64,000 bases of DNA from Rotaria macrura (lineage: Eukaryota; Rotifera; Eurotatoria; Philodinida; Philodinidae): NCBI GenBank assembly GCA_900239685.1, contig OENT01000190.1:62001-126000 (forward strand). The letters run 5' to 3'. Below, piece after piece: positions 1 through 12,249 of the stretch (position 1 is the stretch's first letter; every line of letters begins with the position of its first letter). Below the pieces are notes generated by a model, which was given only the letters and a program-made list of their open reading frames with translations, was not told the DNA's origin and did not search any database. A program made the position numbers and the translations under genes.

Positions 1-1384
1 CAAGCGAAACACAGACACAAGCCAATTAAGTTTGAACTTCAGTATCCTAGGTGTGTGATACCTCTCGAGGCCACAGTGTCTATGCTAGCATATTGCATGC
101 ATACTATCGATAATTATTTTTCAATAACGCACTTGTTTTATATGTATATTGCATCATTTTTATTTTTTATATTTGTAGAAGAATGTCGATTAGCCATTCT
201 TTTTTTCATTCTCGAGTTGACTTGAATGTGATGTGCGTGTTCTAATTGAACGGGCTGTCGAATGGTTCATTTCAACAAGTATACCTCAATCAGAACAGTA
301 GCTGCTTCGTTCTTTGCGGTTCGCACAGACAGCTGTTTGTTGTTCACACTTTCTGATGTTACTGTTTGTATCCAATCAGATTGAAATATTTGCATAGATA
401 TATATACATATACATATATATATATATATATGTATGTAAATAGATAGATAGATATGATTGTGTGACCACTGTGACGGATGGACAAATGTTCTCCTATATT
501 ACGAACCTACAAGGTTTTGTTGTCGTTGATCATTATTCGCACAATGAAATTCAAGTGTATCTTTACGTAAGCTACCCTATCGAAAACTTAAACAAAGAAA
601 CCCTCCCATATTTGTAAGAAAGAAAAAGAAATAAGGTACAAATTAATAAATGTATGTGTAAAGAATAACGATAGAAAAAAAAAGAAGAAAGAAGATAAAA
701 ATTATTACAAAACGCCTTGTGTTCTTTCTGTTCGTGTTATTCAATGCAGGCGGAGAATAGAATGAGAGAAACGACAGAATTTTTTCTCTCCTAGTACAAT
801 AACAAGATTTTTCTGTTCAGTCTCAATCTCTTTGTGTAGAATAGAACGTGAGTATATTAATAGAATATGACGGAGATTTATGAGATTACATCATGAGAAT
901 CTGATCTCATCATTGTACATACACAAATAACCCAGAATTCTATTCTTATACGTATTCAAGCACATATCAAACAACTTAACTATAATTTTTGTTTATACAT
1001 TGGTTGAATACATAAATATATACATCCATGTATCTTGTAATGATGATCATATAAGTATGCTTCATAGTTATTCATTTTTACGTAATTTATCAGTCGTATT
1101 TCATTTATATTTCGCCAAACATTGATAGTTGTTTGTGTGAATAGATAAATGCAACATATGAAAAATGTCTTGAGACTAGAAATTTTTTAATAGAATATAA
1201 AATAGTTTTTGATATTCTATATAATTAAGTTAATTGCTATTTCAATTAGTAAACTGTACCATGAAAAAAAAATGATAACATCAACATGCATGTTTTTCTT
1301 TCTTATCATTGGTAATGATGACAAGATTAATTTCATTTTGGAAAATTTATTTTAGATATCAACACATGTTTGACTAGGTCTATC
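1..1384. other. intergenic, no gene seen
   Basis: AT-rich sequence with no supported coding exon on either strand. It contains a short (AT)n run near 402-431. Any promoter for the receptor-kinase gene that follows should lie here, but I see no convincing TATA or initiator motif. Confidence 0.6.
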
Positions 1385-4300
1385 ATGAATAATTTGTGCA
1401 TATTATTCATAATGATCTTAGCTGATATCTCATCCAATTCGATCTTGCCTGAATACGGTGAATAAATTAAATTCATTGAAACAAAAATAATTTGTTTTTT
1501 TCGTTCTTATGTCTTATTTTAAGAGCAATGTAATGCACCATTAGGTATGGAATCAGGCTTGATTGCAGATAGTGACTTAACCTCAAGTTCAACACACGAT
1601 GCAAGCAGTGTTGGCCCTCGAATGGCAAGGTAAAAGCCACGGAGCCTTTCTTTTTCTTCTCAGTAAAAATATAAAATAAACATGACACACAATGATCGAT
1701 CGAGAGAAAAAAATCAAATTTTGATTAAATTGACATCAAGGTTTATTTACTTCATTTAGAATTCGTATTGAATTAGAGGGCGGAGCATGGTGTCCAGATA
1801 AACCCATCGGACCAAAATCATATGAATATGTTCAAATAGAATTACACAAATTATATTATATCAATGCTATTGAAACTCAAGGACGTTTCGACAATGGACA
1901 CGGCAATGAATTTGCAGAATACTATCAAATTGAATATCAACGAGAAAATGATTCAACTAATTGGATAAGTTATTTCAACAAACTGACAAATAAAACTGTA
2001 CGATAGTTATTCTAACATCTTATACATTAATTTTTCAATACGAAACTGTTCTGTTTTCATAGATTCTCAAGGGAAATATTAACACATACATAGCAGAGAA
2101 ACATTCTCTTTCATCGCCCATTATAGCTAAACGTATTCGAATTATACCTTATAGTCCACGTTGGCGAACTGTTTGCATGCGTATAGAACTATACGGATGT
2201 CCATTCTACGGTTTGATATTTATATATATATATTGCTATGATTGATGATCTCATGTATGTATTGTTCATGTTTTTTTCTTGTCTCCAGGAGGTGTTATTT
2301 CATATACAAGTTCACCGAGTCTAGATGCAGATTATACATATGATGGTAGAGTTTGATGATTATCTGTTTCGTTTTACTTAATTTGTAAACTATTTATGTT
2401 TTAATTTAGGTGGCACCGGAAAATTAACCGATGGAATAATTGGAGACAGTGAAAATACTTTGCTTGCTTGGAACAAGTCTCCTGTTTCGATTCTGTTTTA
2501 TTTTGATACACATCGATCTTTTAAAACTATTCGAATTTATTTCATCGATCATAAATATCGTTCGATTCAAATAAAATTCGATAATAATTTACCAACAGAA
2601 TATTCCCCATCACCGATTGCAACATCATTATCAACAGTATCCGTCGATATTATTCAAATCAACAAATCTAAAACAATGACCATTGGAAAACGAGTAGAAA
2701 TTTCATTTGAATTCGACAATGAACTTCTTTCTCTAACTGAAATTACATTTGATAATGAACCAGCTATGTTAGTCAGTACAACATTTACAAACATAACTAC
2801 AACTAATTGCCCTACGGGTAAGTTGTTGAAAGTGAAAAATACCAGATAAGAATATGTTCGATGCTGTAAACAAAGAAGAAACCTAGATAAGATGTTTTCT
2901 GTCGATTGACGATAGGATAAACATTTTAATTCAACGATATCGTAATGCTTATGCAGAATGAACGACAATCATGAACATATGCCCATGGGATTAATTTGAT
3001 CCGCCTTCGCATAGATGATGAAAGATGACGAATCATATGTAACCTTGTTAATTCAAATCATAATCATTGATTCTATGTATTAATGCAGTAGACCGACATA
3101 TAGCATGTCGTGTTCAATATTTTTTCATCGATTCCATATACTCTTGAAGAAAAAAAAATAAAAGATTCTTTTTATCTGCGGTGTCCGTACTCTACAGAAG
3201 CACTGTTGAAGTCTTACAACTCTTAGTATCCATCGATCACGCTACGATAAGCATAACATATAACCTTTTCTATCTGATAATATAAGATTTTCTGCATTGA
3301 TTAATATTCTTCAGCTATTTTCATTGTTATATAATATCTAATTTAAAGAATCTTCAGCATCGAATTTATATTTAGCGTGTTCAGCATTAAATAATAAAAA
3401 AACAGTTTTATCATCATTATCATCATCATCATCATCATCAACAACAACAACAATTATTCCATTAGAATGGTTAACAATATTAATATTTTCCATACTTTCT
3501 CTTTGTTTCATTCTTTTGTTTATTCTCTTAATACTTCGTCTACGTCATTGTCATTTACGTAAAAAAGCTAATCTCTATTACAAATGCTCTCAATTAACTA
3601 ATATAACAAATAATTCATCGATTGAAAATGATCAAAATCAATTAAATAGAAAAAATAATTATGATGATATGACATTAATCGGTTCATATATATATCCAAT
3701 AACTTCAACAACATCATTATTACACACCAGTTCACCCTCGTCAATACTTAAAAGTGAACAATATGCTGTTATTGATGGAAATCCTTATGTACACTGTCCA
3801 TCGAACAATGTAAATCGAAAACAAAAAAAAAGCACCGAACTCTAGCACATTCTGACATGAGGCTTATCATTTTCTTCGTTTTTAGACATGTCATTATGCA
3901 TCATCAGACATTGAATCAAATCCATTGAAATTAATGAATATATTTAATTGTGTTGCTTTACAAGAAACTGCTCCTGCAAAGTACAATCATACACTTCCAC
4001 ATTCGGTTGATCAATCGAAATTATTTTCATTACGTAAAATATCTGAATCAAGATATGGAGAAATTTTCGTCGGAAAATATTCATTGGAGAATCAGCCAAA
4101 GTCTGTATTAATCAAATTAATGAAATCAAAGCCGAAAGAGTCATCACGGTAAAAATAAAAATAGTTTCTTAATGAAATATGAAAAAACAATTTTTTTCTA
4201 CTTTTTAGAAAAACATTTTTATCAGAATTGAACATTTTATCTCGTTTAAATCATATTAACATTGCATGTATATGCGCCGTACAACTTGATTTACTCTATT

Positions 4301-5039
4301 TCATTCAAGAATATTCAGATCTTGGAACTTTACAAGATTATTTTCGTACAAAATTAAATGATTTAACATTTCAAAAGTAGACCATAACATTTTGTTTTCT
4401 TTTAAATATATAATTACATATGATTTTGAAAATTTTCTTTTTAGAATGAATATATATTTTTCTCATCAATTATCGAATGCACTTGAATATTTATCTCATT
4501 CAAATATAATTCATCATGATATTGCAACGAGAAATTGCCTTTTCTTTTCTGATTATACTATCAAATTGACCGATTGTGCCATGGCTTTACCAAATTTTGA
4601 ACATGAATATTGGTTATCTAGTAATGGAGAAAAAATTCCATTAAGATGGATAGCACCCGAAGCATTAACGGTACAATTATTCATAGAATATGATTTGAAT
4701 ATATATATATCGATATAATTTTTTTAGAAAAATGCAACATTGAAATCTGATATCTATTCATTTGGTGTAACATTATGGGAATTATGGTCTCGATGTTCTT
4801 ATTTGCCACATGCATCGTTAACCAATGATGAACTTTATCAATATCTTGTCTTTCGACAATCATCATCTAATCAAGTAGAAAATCAACATGAATCTATAAT
4901 TCGTTTATCTCAACCGTCTGATTGTTCGAAAGAAATTTATGATTTACTATGTGAATGTTGGCATATTAATGGAACAAAACGTCCAAATATATCAGATATT
5001 GCCCTTTATTTTAGACGACAAATAAATAGTTTATCATAA
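1385..5039 (+). CDS. discoidin-domain receptor (DDR) tyrosine-kinase-like protein, 11 exons, 819 aa
   Basis: Single-pass receptor that by family would bind collagen outside and signal through an intracellular tyrosine kinase. Exons: 1385-1457, 1524-1629, 1760-1997, 2063-2210, 2289-2345, 2410-2817, 3349-3809, 3886-4148, 4209-4376, 4445-4670, 4728-5039; all GT-AG, total 2,460 nt. Order: signal peptide (about 1-20), discoidin domain (about 27-185, starting CNAPLGM and ending ELYGC), DS-like domain (about 189-340), Ser/Thr-rich stalk (about 364-378), one membrane helix (about 385-408), juxtamembrane tail, kinase (about 543-815). The DS domain keeps the family motifs GAWCP and TQGRFDNG. The kinase keeps the VxxK lysine (~574), the catalytic Asp and Asn (HHDIATRN) and the SDIYSFGVTLWE block. 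HRD has become HHD, DFG has become DCA and the glycine-rich loop is poor, so activity is doubtful. Length is close to vertebrate DDRs (about 855-910 aa). Identity as a DDR is firm; catalytic status is inference. Confidence 0.9.
3411..3454 (+). repeat. (TCA)n/(ACA)n microsatellite inside the DDR coding exon
   Basis: An in-frame trinucleotide tract encodes a run of seven serines followed by four threonines in the extracellular stalk just before the membrane helix. It is likely length-variable and a possible O-glycosylation stalk. Confidence 0.7.
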
Positions 5040-5264
5040 TTTAAGTATTGTTTTTAATATCTATTGTGACAATGTGTTCTCATTTCGTCTTTTTTGTATG
5101 ATTCTCTCTAAACTCTTGTAATGATGTCTTTTTTCTAGTTTTCTTTGTTTTATTTTTTCCTTTGTATCTGTGTATTTCATAAAACTTTTGTATGAAGAAA
5201 AAGACGGACAAGCATAACAAAAGAGATATCGCTTTTCTTTTTCTTTTCTGTCTTTATGAATATA

Positions 5265-5270
5265 TTTATT
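5265..5270 (-). promoter_or_regulatory. AATAAA poly(A) signal of the 7TM receptor gene
   Basis: On the minus strand a canonical AATAAA lies about 53 nt past the stop codon of the 7TM receptor. The two convergent genes are only 283 bp apart stop to stop, so their 3' UTRs probably come close or overlap. Confidence 0.5.
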
Positions 5271-5322
5271 TTAAACTAAAGAAAAAATGCGCAACATAAC
5301 TAAACAGTAATCATTCTAATAA

Positions 5323-7190
5323 TTACAATTCAGTACTTGGTTCTATTAATTGCGAATGTTGTAGCTTGGGTTTACTTGATAAATAGCCTAAATTTTCATT
5401 TCCTGAGGGTGCATTTCTGCCCGCAAATAATAATGCCGGATTAGCATCACTAAAATGTGCACGTGGTCGATGAAAATATCGAATATACTCTTCATATGTT
5501 TGTCGAATACGTTTTCCTGTTGGATCAATGAATTCTTTTTTCATAATGTTGCCCGTTGGACGAATTTCTCGTATCATTTGATGACTAGCTGTCAAATCAT
5601 ACCATTCATTTCTTAAACATGATGCACAATCACGTAAACATGACCAGCGATTTGGACAACAAGGAAAACAACCACAACACCAAAATGTTGAACATGCTCG
5701 ACGAGAAGAGTCTCGTATTGAACGCATGAGAAAAAATGACAACCATGGATTGATGGCACGATTAATCAAACGAAGAATAATTAATGGTATATCAATGGCA
5801 TATAGAATATTAATTTGAAATAAATTTAATTCAATTGATGGATTATAAATACGGACCAGACGATAGATATAATATGGTAATTGACATATTATGAATGTGA
5901 TTACATATAAAACAACCTAAAATAACATAGACATGCTTTACTTTCTCTTTATTCAAATTAAGGCTTGACTACATTGGCAAATATTGAAAGGAGCTCTGTT
6001 ATCTAAACGTGACCTTTTCATACATAGAACATAGAGCTTCATCCAATCGATATTAAGTCAATCAAAATATTCTACACAAATATTTATCGAATTCTATTCA
6101 AGCATAAGAACACTTTATCACTAGAAAAAGACGATTGAATTATTTTAATTCTCATACAATTTATCAAGAAATCTACCTTCTGAATACGTTATAATTGATA
6201 AAGAACGAAATCATACATTCATCTATTTCTTTTGATACACTATCAAAATCAATCTTTTCTTCGTTTGTATAACTACTTAATTACACACTCTTAAAAATGC
6301 ATTTTTTTTCTTCTCTTCTATATTGGTTGACATTTGATTTTCAATTCATACAAATCCATCGTAATAAAACAAAGGTAACATACCATTTTCGTTAGATTTG
6401 GATGTTCATCATCATAGTTCTTCAAATTATATTGTTTATATGAATTTAGATCTATTTCAGTAAGATTCGTATTTGCATCTATGTTGTATTTATTTGTTTT
6501 TGGTTTTCGATAAATAAAATATCTTATCATTAGTAATAAAATCATTAAAAATATTGGTAAAGCATTTCCGAATATGAAATCAAGTAAATAAACTGTTTTG
6601 ATTGGTAATTGAACATTTTGTAAATCTAACCATTTCAATTCATTAATTTGTGTTTCATTATAAATACATTCATATGAGCCATAGTTAAAGGATTTTAATT
6701 GTTGATTAAAAAATAATATTGGTATTAAGGCATAGCAAACGGCAAGCCAAAGTGATATTAATATACATATACCACTTATAAAACGACGAAAGCCATAACA
6801 ACATTTTTTTCTTTTTACGCATCGATCGAAACATAAGAAAACAATTGAATAAGCAAGAAGGAAATCCATTATACGTAATATATACATTTCAGATTTACAC
6901 CATGAATCATTTAACCATTTACCATTATTTAAAGCAAAATGTTCACCTAGATCAGCATATGATACCATTTTAACTGTATAGAATATTAGTGTCCATATTG
7001 TTCCTTCAACAACTAAATTCCATATGAGTACATGAATATTTTTTCGACTATATCGATCAGTACTAACACATAATGAATAAAAATTTAACGTATTACCAAT
7101 AAGGACAAATGTACTAATAAATGTATAAACAATAGGTAAAATTACACGGATCGGATAAGCTATTTGAGGAAATGTATCGCTACTAGCCAT
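5323..7190 (-). CDS. rhodopsin-type 7TM receptor (GPCR), 2 exons, 466 aa
   Basis: Plasma-membrane receptor expected to couple an unknown ligand to G proteins. Exons on the minus strand are 7190-6384 and 5916-5323, joined in phase 0 across a 467-bp intron (LTKM then VVLYV). TM1 carries the family-A Gly-Asn pair (LIGNTLNF). TM3 ends in a DRY-like FDRCV. TM7 carries INPWLSFF, a variant of NPxxY. Hydrophobic segments fit seven helices, with TM6-TM7 in exon 2. The start of the C-terminal tail is extremely cysteine-rich (CWCCGCFPCC-like), a probable palmitoylation cluster. The start is the first Met of the long open exon, and the predicted N-terminus is short. The ligand class cannot be assigned; the fold resembles the peptide-type orphan receptors that are numerous in rotifers. 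It is convergent with the DDR gene. Confidence 0.8.
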
Positions 7191-10100
7191 GAGATATTGA
7201 GATTAACAAGAATAATTTCAATATAAGTTGTTTGAGCTATATGTTGGTGACCGACGATAAATACATCACTCTTGTGCTATACACAACGATTAAGAGCAAC
7301 CTTTTTTTTTTTATTTGCCTTCAGCTCGTCGCTTGCTTAACGCTGACTCACATACACGCACATACAAATCTGTCTTTATTTTATTCTACGCCGTTTTTTC
7401 TCTTCATCGTTTATACTCTCGGCATTCTTCCGTCCATCTTTCGTTCACCTCCCGTAGTTTCTATGCATGTCTTTTATGCAGGTAGATTTTTTTTCTTTCC
7501 TACATTTTTTTTCTCTTCTTTTCTGCTTCTATTGTGATTCCAATATAGTGAATGTTACCACAACAGTCTTACATACAATTTAATATGAAACAGAACACAT
7601 CACATCGCATGTTTAAAAGAAACTCACATGTAAAAAGTGATTATCGTCTATTACAAGGTTCTAAGATATTAGTTGTATTGATAGTCGATGATAGACGTGC
7701 TTATAGTTTAATCTATAAACATTTCGATTAGAGATAAATACTTTATTAAAACATAACTAAAGTGAACTTCTTTTCTTTATTCATAAAGTTAATAAAACAT
7801 TGAAATGTAAAACTATTGACAAATGGATGAAATTCGTCCATGTCAATATTTTTCATCTTCGAAACAGATTGAAGAGTACATCAAAGAGAAGTTTCTTTGT
7901 TTCTTCATTGAACTGTTTCAGCTTGAAAGAATAAAAATGTACTTCAATATTTTTTGAAATATTTTCGCTATTTAAGTATTTGTTTTCTTTCCTCTGGCAA
8001 ACATAATTATGACTAAAGGTCATGTCAATCGTAAAAATATACTTAAATGATCAATTAGATTCGAATGATTTTTTGTATGTATTATGAAGAATAACGATTG
8101 CATATTTTTGTCTACTATAACAGATCATTCAATGATAAGCTTCTTTAAAAAACAAAATGTTAGTAGATGATTTGTAAAGGTTACTTATGAATATCATTCA
8201 TTGTATTTTAGTCTACAATCGAAGTTTTGAAATAGTTAGTATCATGTATTTAACAATGTTGTTCTTTGTATTTGTTATTATGTGAAAGAGATTTTAGGTT
8301 GGCATTTGAAAAAGTTTCCTATGATAGAAGATTAAAGAAAAGCTATTGATATTGACAGCATGGACAACATACGTTTTTGCTTTTTAATTATTTACAATGT
8401 ATGATGACTTTCAAAATTTTAATTCATAATATTACATCAGCCGATAGGATAAACATAAAATAAAAATGAACTGAAATGGAGAAAGAGATTGTTCTCATAA
8501 AAAATAAGTTATCTTTATGATGACATCATCCAAAAGATACACGGAATGCTCGACACTTGTCGTCGTTTTGACTATGTAAAATGTCAATTCGAACAAACTT
8601 CCCAGTCAGACAAAATCGATGAAAAAACGCGATTTTATGCGTAAGAATGTGCACTTTTTGCGTTCTTTAAAAAACAGTTTTTTAAGCTGAAATAATTTAT
8701 CTGACACCAATCAACTTCGCAAACTGCTTTTTATCGAAAATAAAAATCGTTTTTTTATTGTTTTTCCAGAATTAAAAGCACACTTTTTAACGCGTAAAAC
8801 TGCGTTAAAATACACCGTGTCTGCGTGGTGATATTAGTATTTCAGATAAAAATCTAGTACATTCACCTTGTAAAAGATTACTCAACGAGTTTCAGAATAT
8901 TAAGAGCGTTTGTTGAATTTCATAGGTTGAGCGATTGAAAAATCATTCTTCAATCTTCCGAGAATTCTTATTCCTCAAATAGACTTAAGATATTTTATTT
9001 TGGATTGTCGCATATATTCAGAGAAATATGATTTCTTCGACACTATAAACTAGTGTAAGAATTAGATAACGTCATGATCATCCAGTGCATCACTCATAGA
9101 AAGATTTACAAAGAATTGTCATGCTGAAATTTCAGCTATTCATATCCTCAACAACAACAACGTTCGAATGTTGAAAGTAATTAGTAAATTTCACGAAGCA
9201 GTAAACTGTGTGATTCAATGTGTTTTGTTCTTTCATATGTATATTTTTTTTCGCAGTAGTTTCTTTTTCACAGAATGTTTACGAGATGTATGGTTATCGC
9301 TCATTAGGATCGCTTATTTTTGAGAAGCAATCATCGTCTATGACGTTTTTAGCAGCGAAAGCATCGATCTAGAAGCATTGCTACAATCAGAAAGAGAAAT
9401 GGTAATTTTGCATCGTCACAAAAAAATAATTGTATGCATTCGATTGTCATGCCTGGCTATGACAATTGATGAAACGAATGAAATAATATTGATTTTATTC
9501 TGATATCATGCTTATTGTCAACTAGTTATTTTTTTTATTGAACTTGATGATTAACAAGAAAACAAATCTAAGTATTTTTTTTGGTAGTTCTAAATATGCT
9601 TGAATATAATCTATTACTGAATCATTTACAAACTATGAACGTATGTTGTAAATAAATCACCTATGTTGTTGACTCATCAAATCTGAATACATAGATGTTC
9701 GGTTGATGGCGAAAAATTTATATACAACTTTTGCATGTACCACCTGATGTGAATTAGAGAAGTAACAATAATACATCGTGATGTGATTAAGTAGAATTGT
9801 GTCAATGACTATGTTTTTAAGTAGAATGCATTCGTACAAAAAAGAAAAAAACGAAAAAGACATCTCTCGACATATTGACACTTTTTTTCTAAACTGGAGC
9901 AATTTAAACTATAGGATTCTTATAATTATGATACATCCATAACTAGATTGAAAATAAACTATGTTCGACTTTTGCAGTACTTGACAAAGAGAGAACTGGC
10001 CATATAATAAAGCCAACTTGGTTAGTAATTATAATATTTTTGGAACATATAATCGACTATTCAAAAAGAATGTCCACTGAAAGGAAGAGAGTGCAGTAAA

Positions 10101-11521
10101 TAGTGTGACTGTTGAGAAAGTTTTAAGGCTTAGTACAAATTTCTGACGAATGATAATTCTTAAAACTGTCTGCCAAATTTTTCTTGATGGAAGTTCTATA
10201 GCCACCTTATTGAGAATTGAACAGCCTATATCAATCGATGGATGCATTCCTTGTTGCCAAGGATCCAATATTAGTATATCAGACCATAATGATGACAGCA
10301 GCCGAACCAAGAAAACTTTTGAGCACAATTATGAATACCTTTGTTTTATACAATTTCAACTGTAATAAAAATGAATCGAATGCAGATCTAAATAAAACTA
10401 TGTTATGATAATAGTATTTATTAGAATATGTATTTTAGACAACATAAACGATGTGTACATACATAAGTTTTTCCTAGGGTGACATCATAGTTAAGAAGAA
10501 TCAAAAATATTAATCTCATACATATTTTGAAATTTCATCTTGTGGTAAATTTACATTAGTTTTTATGTTTCGAATCTTAGTATCCAAATGCAATTCATCA
10601 GAGTTATTGACATCTGTGATTGTTATTGTACGTGTTATTTTCTTTCGTTCTACATTGTTCTCTTTTCCGTTCTTCGTCTTGTGCAAGCCAGGGAGGAGCA
10701 GCTGATTTTTTTAATTTTAAATCAAAAACAAATAAAAAAAAATCAGTGATTCAATTCAAATGATTAAATTTGGTATCCTTACAGTTCAAAATATCAATCT
10801 AGAGAAGAACAGTTAAAATACGATTTTCTTGATTGCTGTGATTTTTCTGATTTTTTAAACTTTTTTGTGTATTTTTCTGATAAAAATCAATTGATTTAAA
10901 TAAAAAAATCAGACAATTCACAGAAACAGGATATCAGCTGTTTCCCCCTTGTGTGCAAGTATTTACGCTTTCTTTCAAATATGTCGTACATGTATGTCGG
11001 ACTTCTCCTTAACTTCTACTATTCTTTATTTCGACTTGTGCTATCGATTTTCTTATGATTGTTCATGATCTATAGAATGTTTCGTTGTACAGTTAGTCTC
11101 TTCTTCTTAGATCCTTATTTAAAGTCGTTACATTTTTATGAAAGGGAAATTCAGAAATACATTCAAATCGGATTGATATCTCTCATAATCGTTGAGAATA
11201 ATGGTTGACCACATGTGATAGATCGTATTCGAGTGAGCGTCTTTCGAGAAACCATGGAAGAAGATGTAATGTTTATCAATCGAAACTGGATCTCTCAAGA
11301 ATTGCATGGTAGTGAAATATAGGTTATTAATAACTAGAAAAAAGGTTATAAAGATCTTTATGAAATTTGATGATTCCAGACCAGAAAGATTGTCTCAAGA
11401 GAGAAGAAACATTGAGATGGAAAACACTGGACAAAGACAAAGGATTTGCAGGTGATTTGTAAAAGAGATCTTCGAGTTATTGGGAAGAAGATAATTTTAT
11501 GCACGTTAGTTAGATTAGTGA
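7191..11521. other. long gene-free stretch
   Basis: More than 4 kb of AT-rich DNA with only short, low-complexity reading frames. The promoter of the minus-strand 7TM receptor should be at its left end. Around 8601-8830 there are GCG-rich patches in otherwise AT-rich sequence that resemble a degraded mobile element, but no target duplication could be found. Confidence 0.55.
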
Positions 11522-11775
11522 ATTCTTTTTTTTTGACTTTTTGTCGATCCAATGAATGGCATCCAAATGAGTGATAGAAAACATGGCGAAAAAAAAGAGT
11601 AAATAAAAAAGAGTAAATAAAAAAGAGCGAAAAAAAATGTCGATCGTATAAAATGGCGAAAAATGTATTTCTCTAAAAATTTTCGAAAATATTTCTGATG
11701 TCATTTTGTTAGCTCTACATATGTATAGAACAAAAGAGAAAAGCAGTGTCACTGATGTTATGTGACAGAACGATG

Positions 11776-11780
11776 AAAAA
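11776..11780 (-). terminator. Pol III T5 terminator of the tRNA-like unit
   Basis: On the minus strand five T residues follow immediately (3 nt) after the 3' end of the tRNA-like sequence, the normal position for RNA polymerase III termination. Confidence 0.55.
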
Positions 11781-11782
11781 GT

Positions 11783-11857
11783 GACCTTCGCGGGAATCGA
11801 ACCCGCACCTCCTGCTATCCGGCCAGTTGTCCTAGCCAATTAGACTAGACGAAGCAT
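11783..11857 (-). tRNA. tRNA-like sequence, probably a tRNA pseudogene
   Basis: The minus strand has a perfect T arm (stem GCGGG/CCCGC around loop TTCGATT, a consensus B box), a D arm with stem CTAG/CTAG and an A-box-like GTCTAGTCTAATTGG, and a T5 terminator just downstream. The acceptor stem is broken: 3' GAAGGTC pairs with only the inner four bases of the 5' strand. The roughly 17 nt where the anticodon arm should be (ACAACTGGCCGGATAGC) do not form a five-pair stem with a U33 loop, so I cannot name an anticodon. It is best read as a transcribable tRNA-derived unit or pseudogene. tRNAscan-SE would decide; a clean isotype call would refute this. Confidence 0.5.
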
Positions 11858-11869
11858 CTTAATCATCGT

Positions 11870-11901
11870 TTAGCGTTAGTGTTGGCTCACACTAACGCTA
11901 A
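11870..11901. repeat. perfect 13-bp inverted repeat (6-nt loop) beside the tRNA-like unit
   Basis: TTAGCGTTAGTGT and its exact reverse complement ACACTAACGCTAA are separated by TGGCTC. The hairpin begins 12 bp beyond the 5' end of the minus-strand tRNA-like sequence. Confidence 0.75.
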
Positions 11902-12078
11902 TACATTCAGTGATAATTGATGCCTCCGTCCTCTTCTGTTGTCTATTTTCACTGGCTAGGGATATTCTTTAATAGAGACAATATAGATTCTGGATACAGA
12001 AATGAACGCAAACGAAAGTAAAGACATATTACTAAACAAAGATATCCAGTATCTTGTTTTGTGCTCTTCAGTGAATAT

Positions 12079-12249
12079 CAGGGATGCACCGGTGCGCTAA
12101 CAACCGATGCCACTGGTGCACCGACTACCGGTCAATCGGTGCCGCCGATTGACAGTTAGCTTCAATTAACAATGCATCTGTAGTCAGTCAACGGGCGGTC
12201 GGTGGATCGAAGGACCAGTGGTCGGTGCACCGGCACTGGTGCATCCCTA
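12079..12249. mobile_element. 171-bp hAT-type MITE with 8-bp target duplication
   Basis: The ends are CAGGGATGCACCGGTGC and GCACTGGTGCATCCCTA, inverted repeats matching at 15 of 17 positions. Identical 8-bp direct repeats GTGAATAT flank it at 12071-12078 and 12250-12257. An 8-bp duplication with a CAGGG-type end is the hallmark of the hAT superfamily. It is too short to encode a transposase, so it is non-autonomous. The interior is GC-rich compared with its surroundings and contains several CCGGTG/CACCGG palindromes. Confidence 0.85.

Noticed and set aside
8601..8830. GCG-rich patch with CCCAGTCAGACA and TGTCTGCGTGG at its edges
   Set aside because: The ends are only loosely complementary and no target duplication flanks them; not enough for a mobile-element call.
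10029..10408. Overlapping frames on both strands near 10.2 kb, e.g. a DAFLVAKDPILVYQTIMM segment
   Set aside because: No recognised family, no splice context and stops immediately upstream; the opposite strand is equally open.
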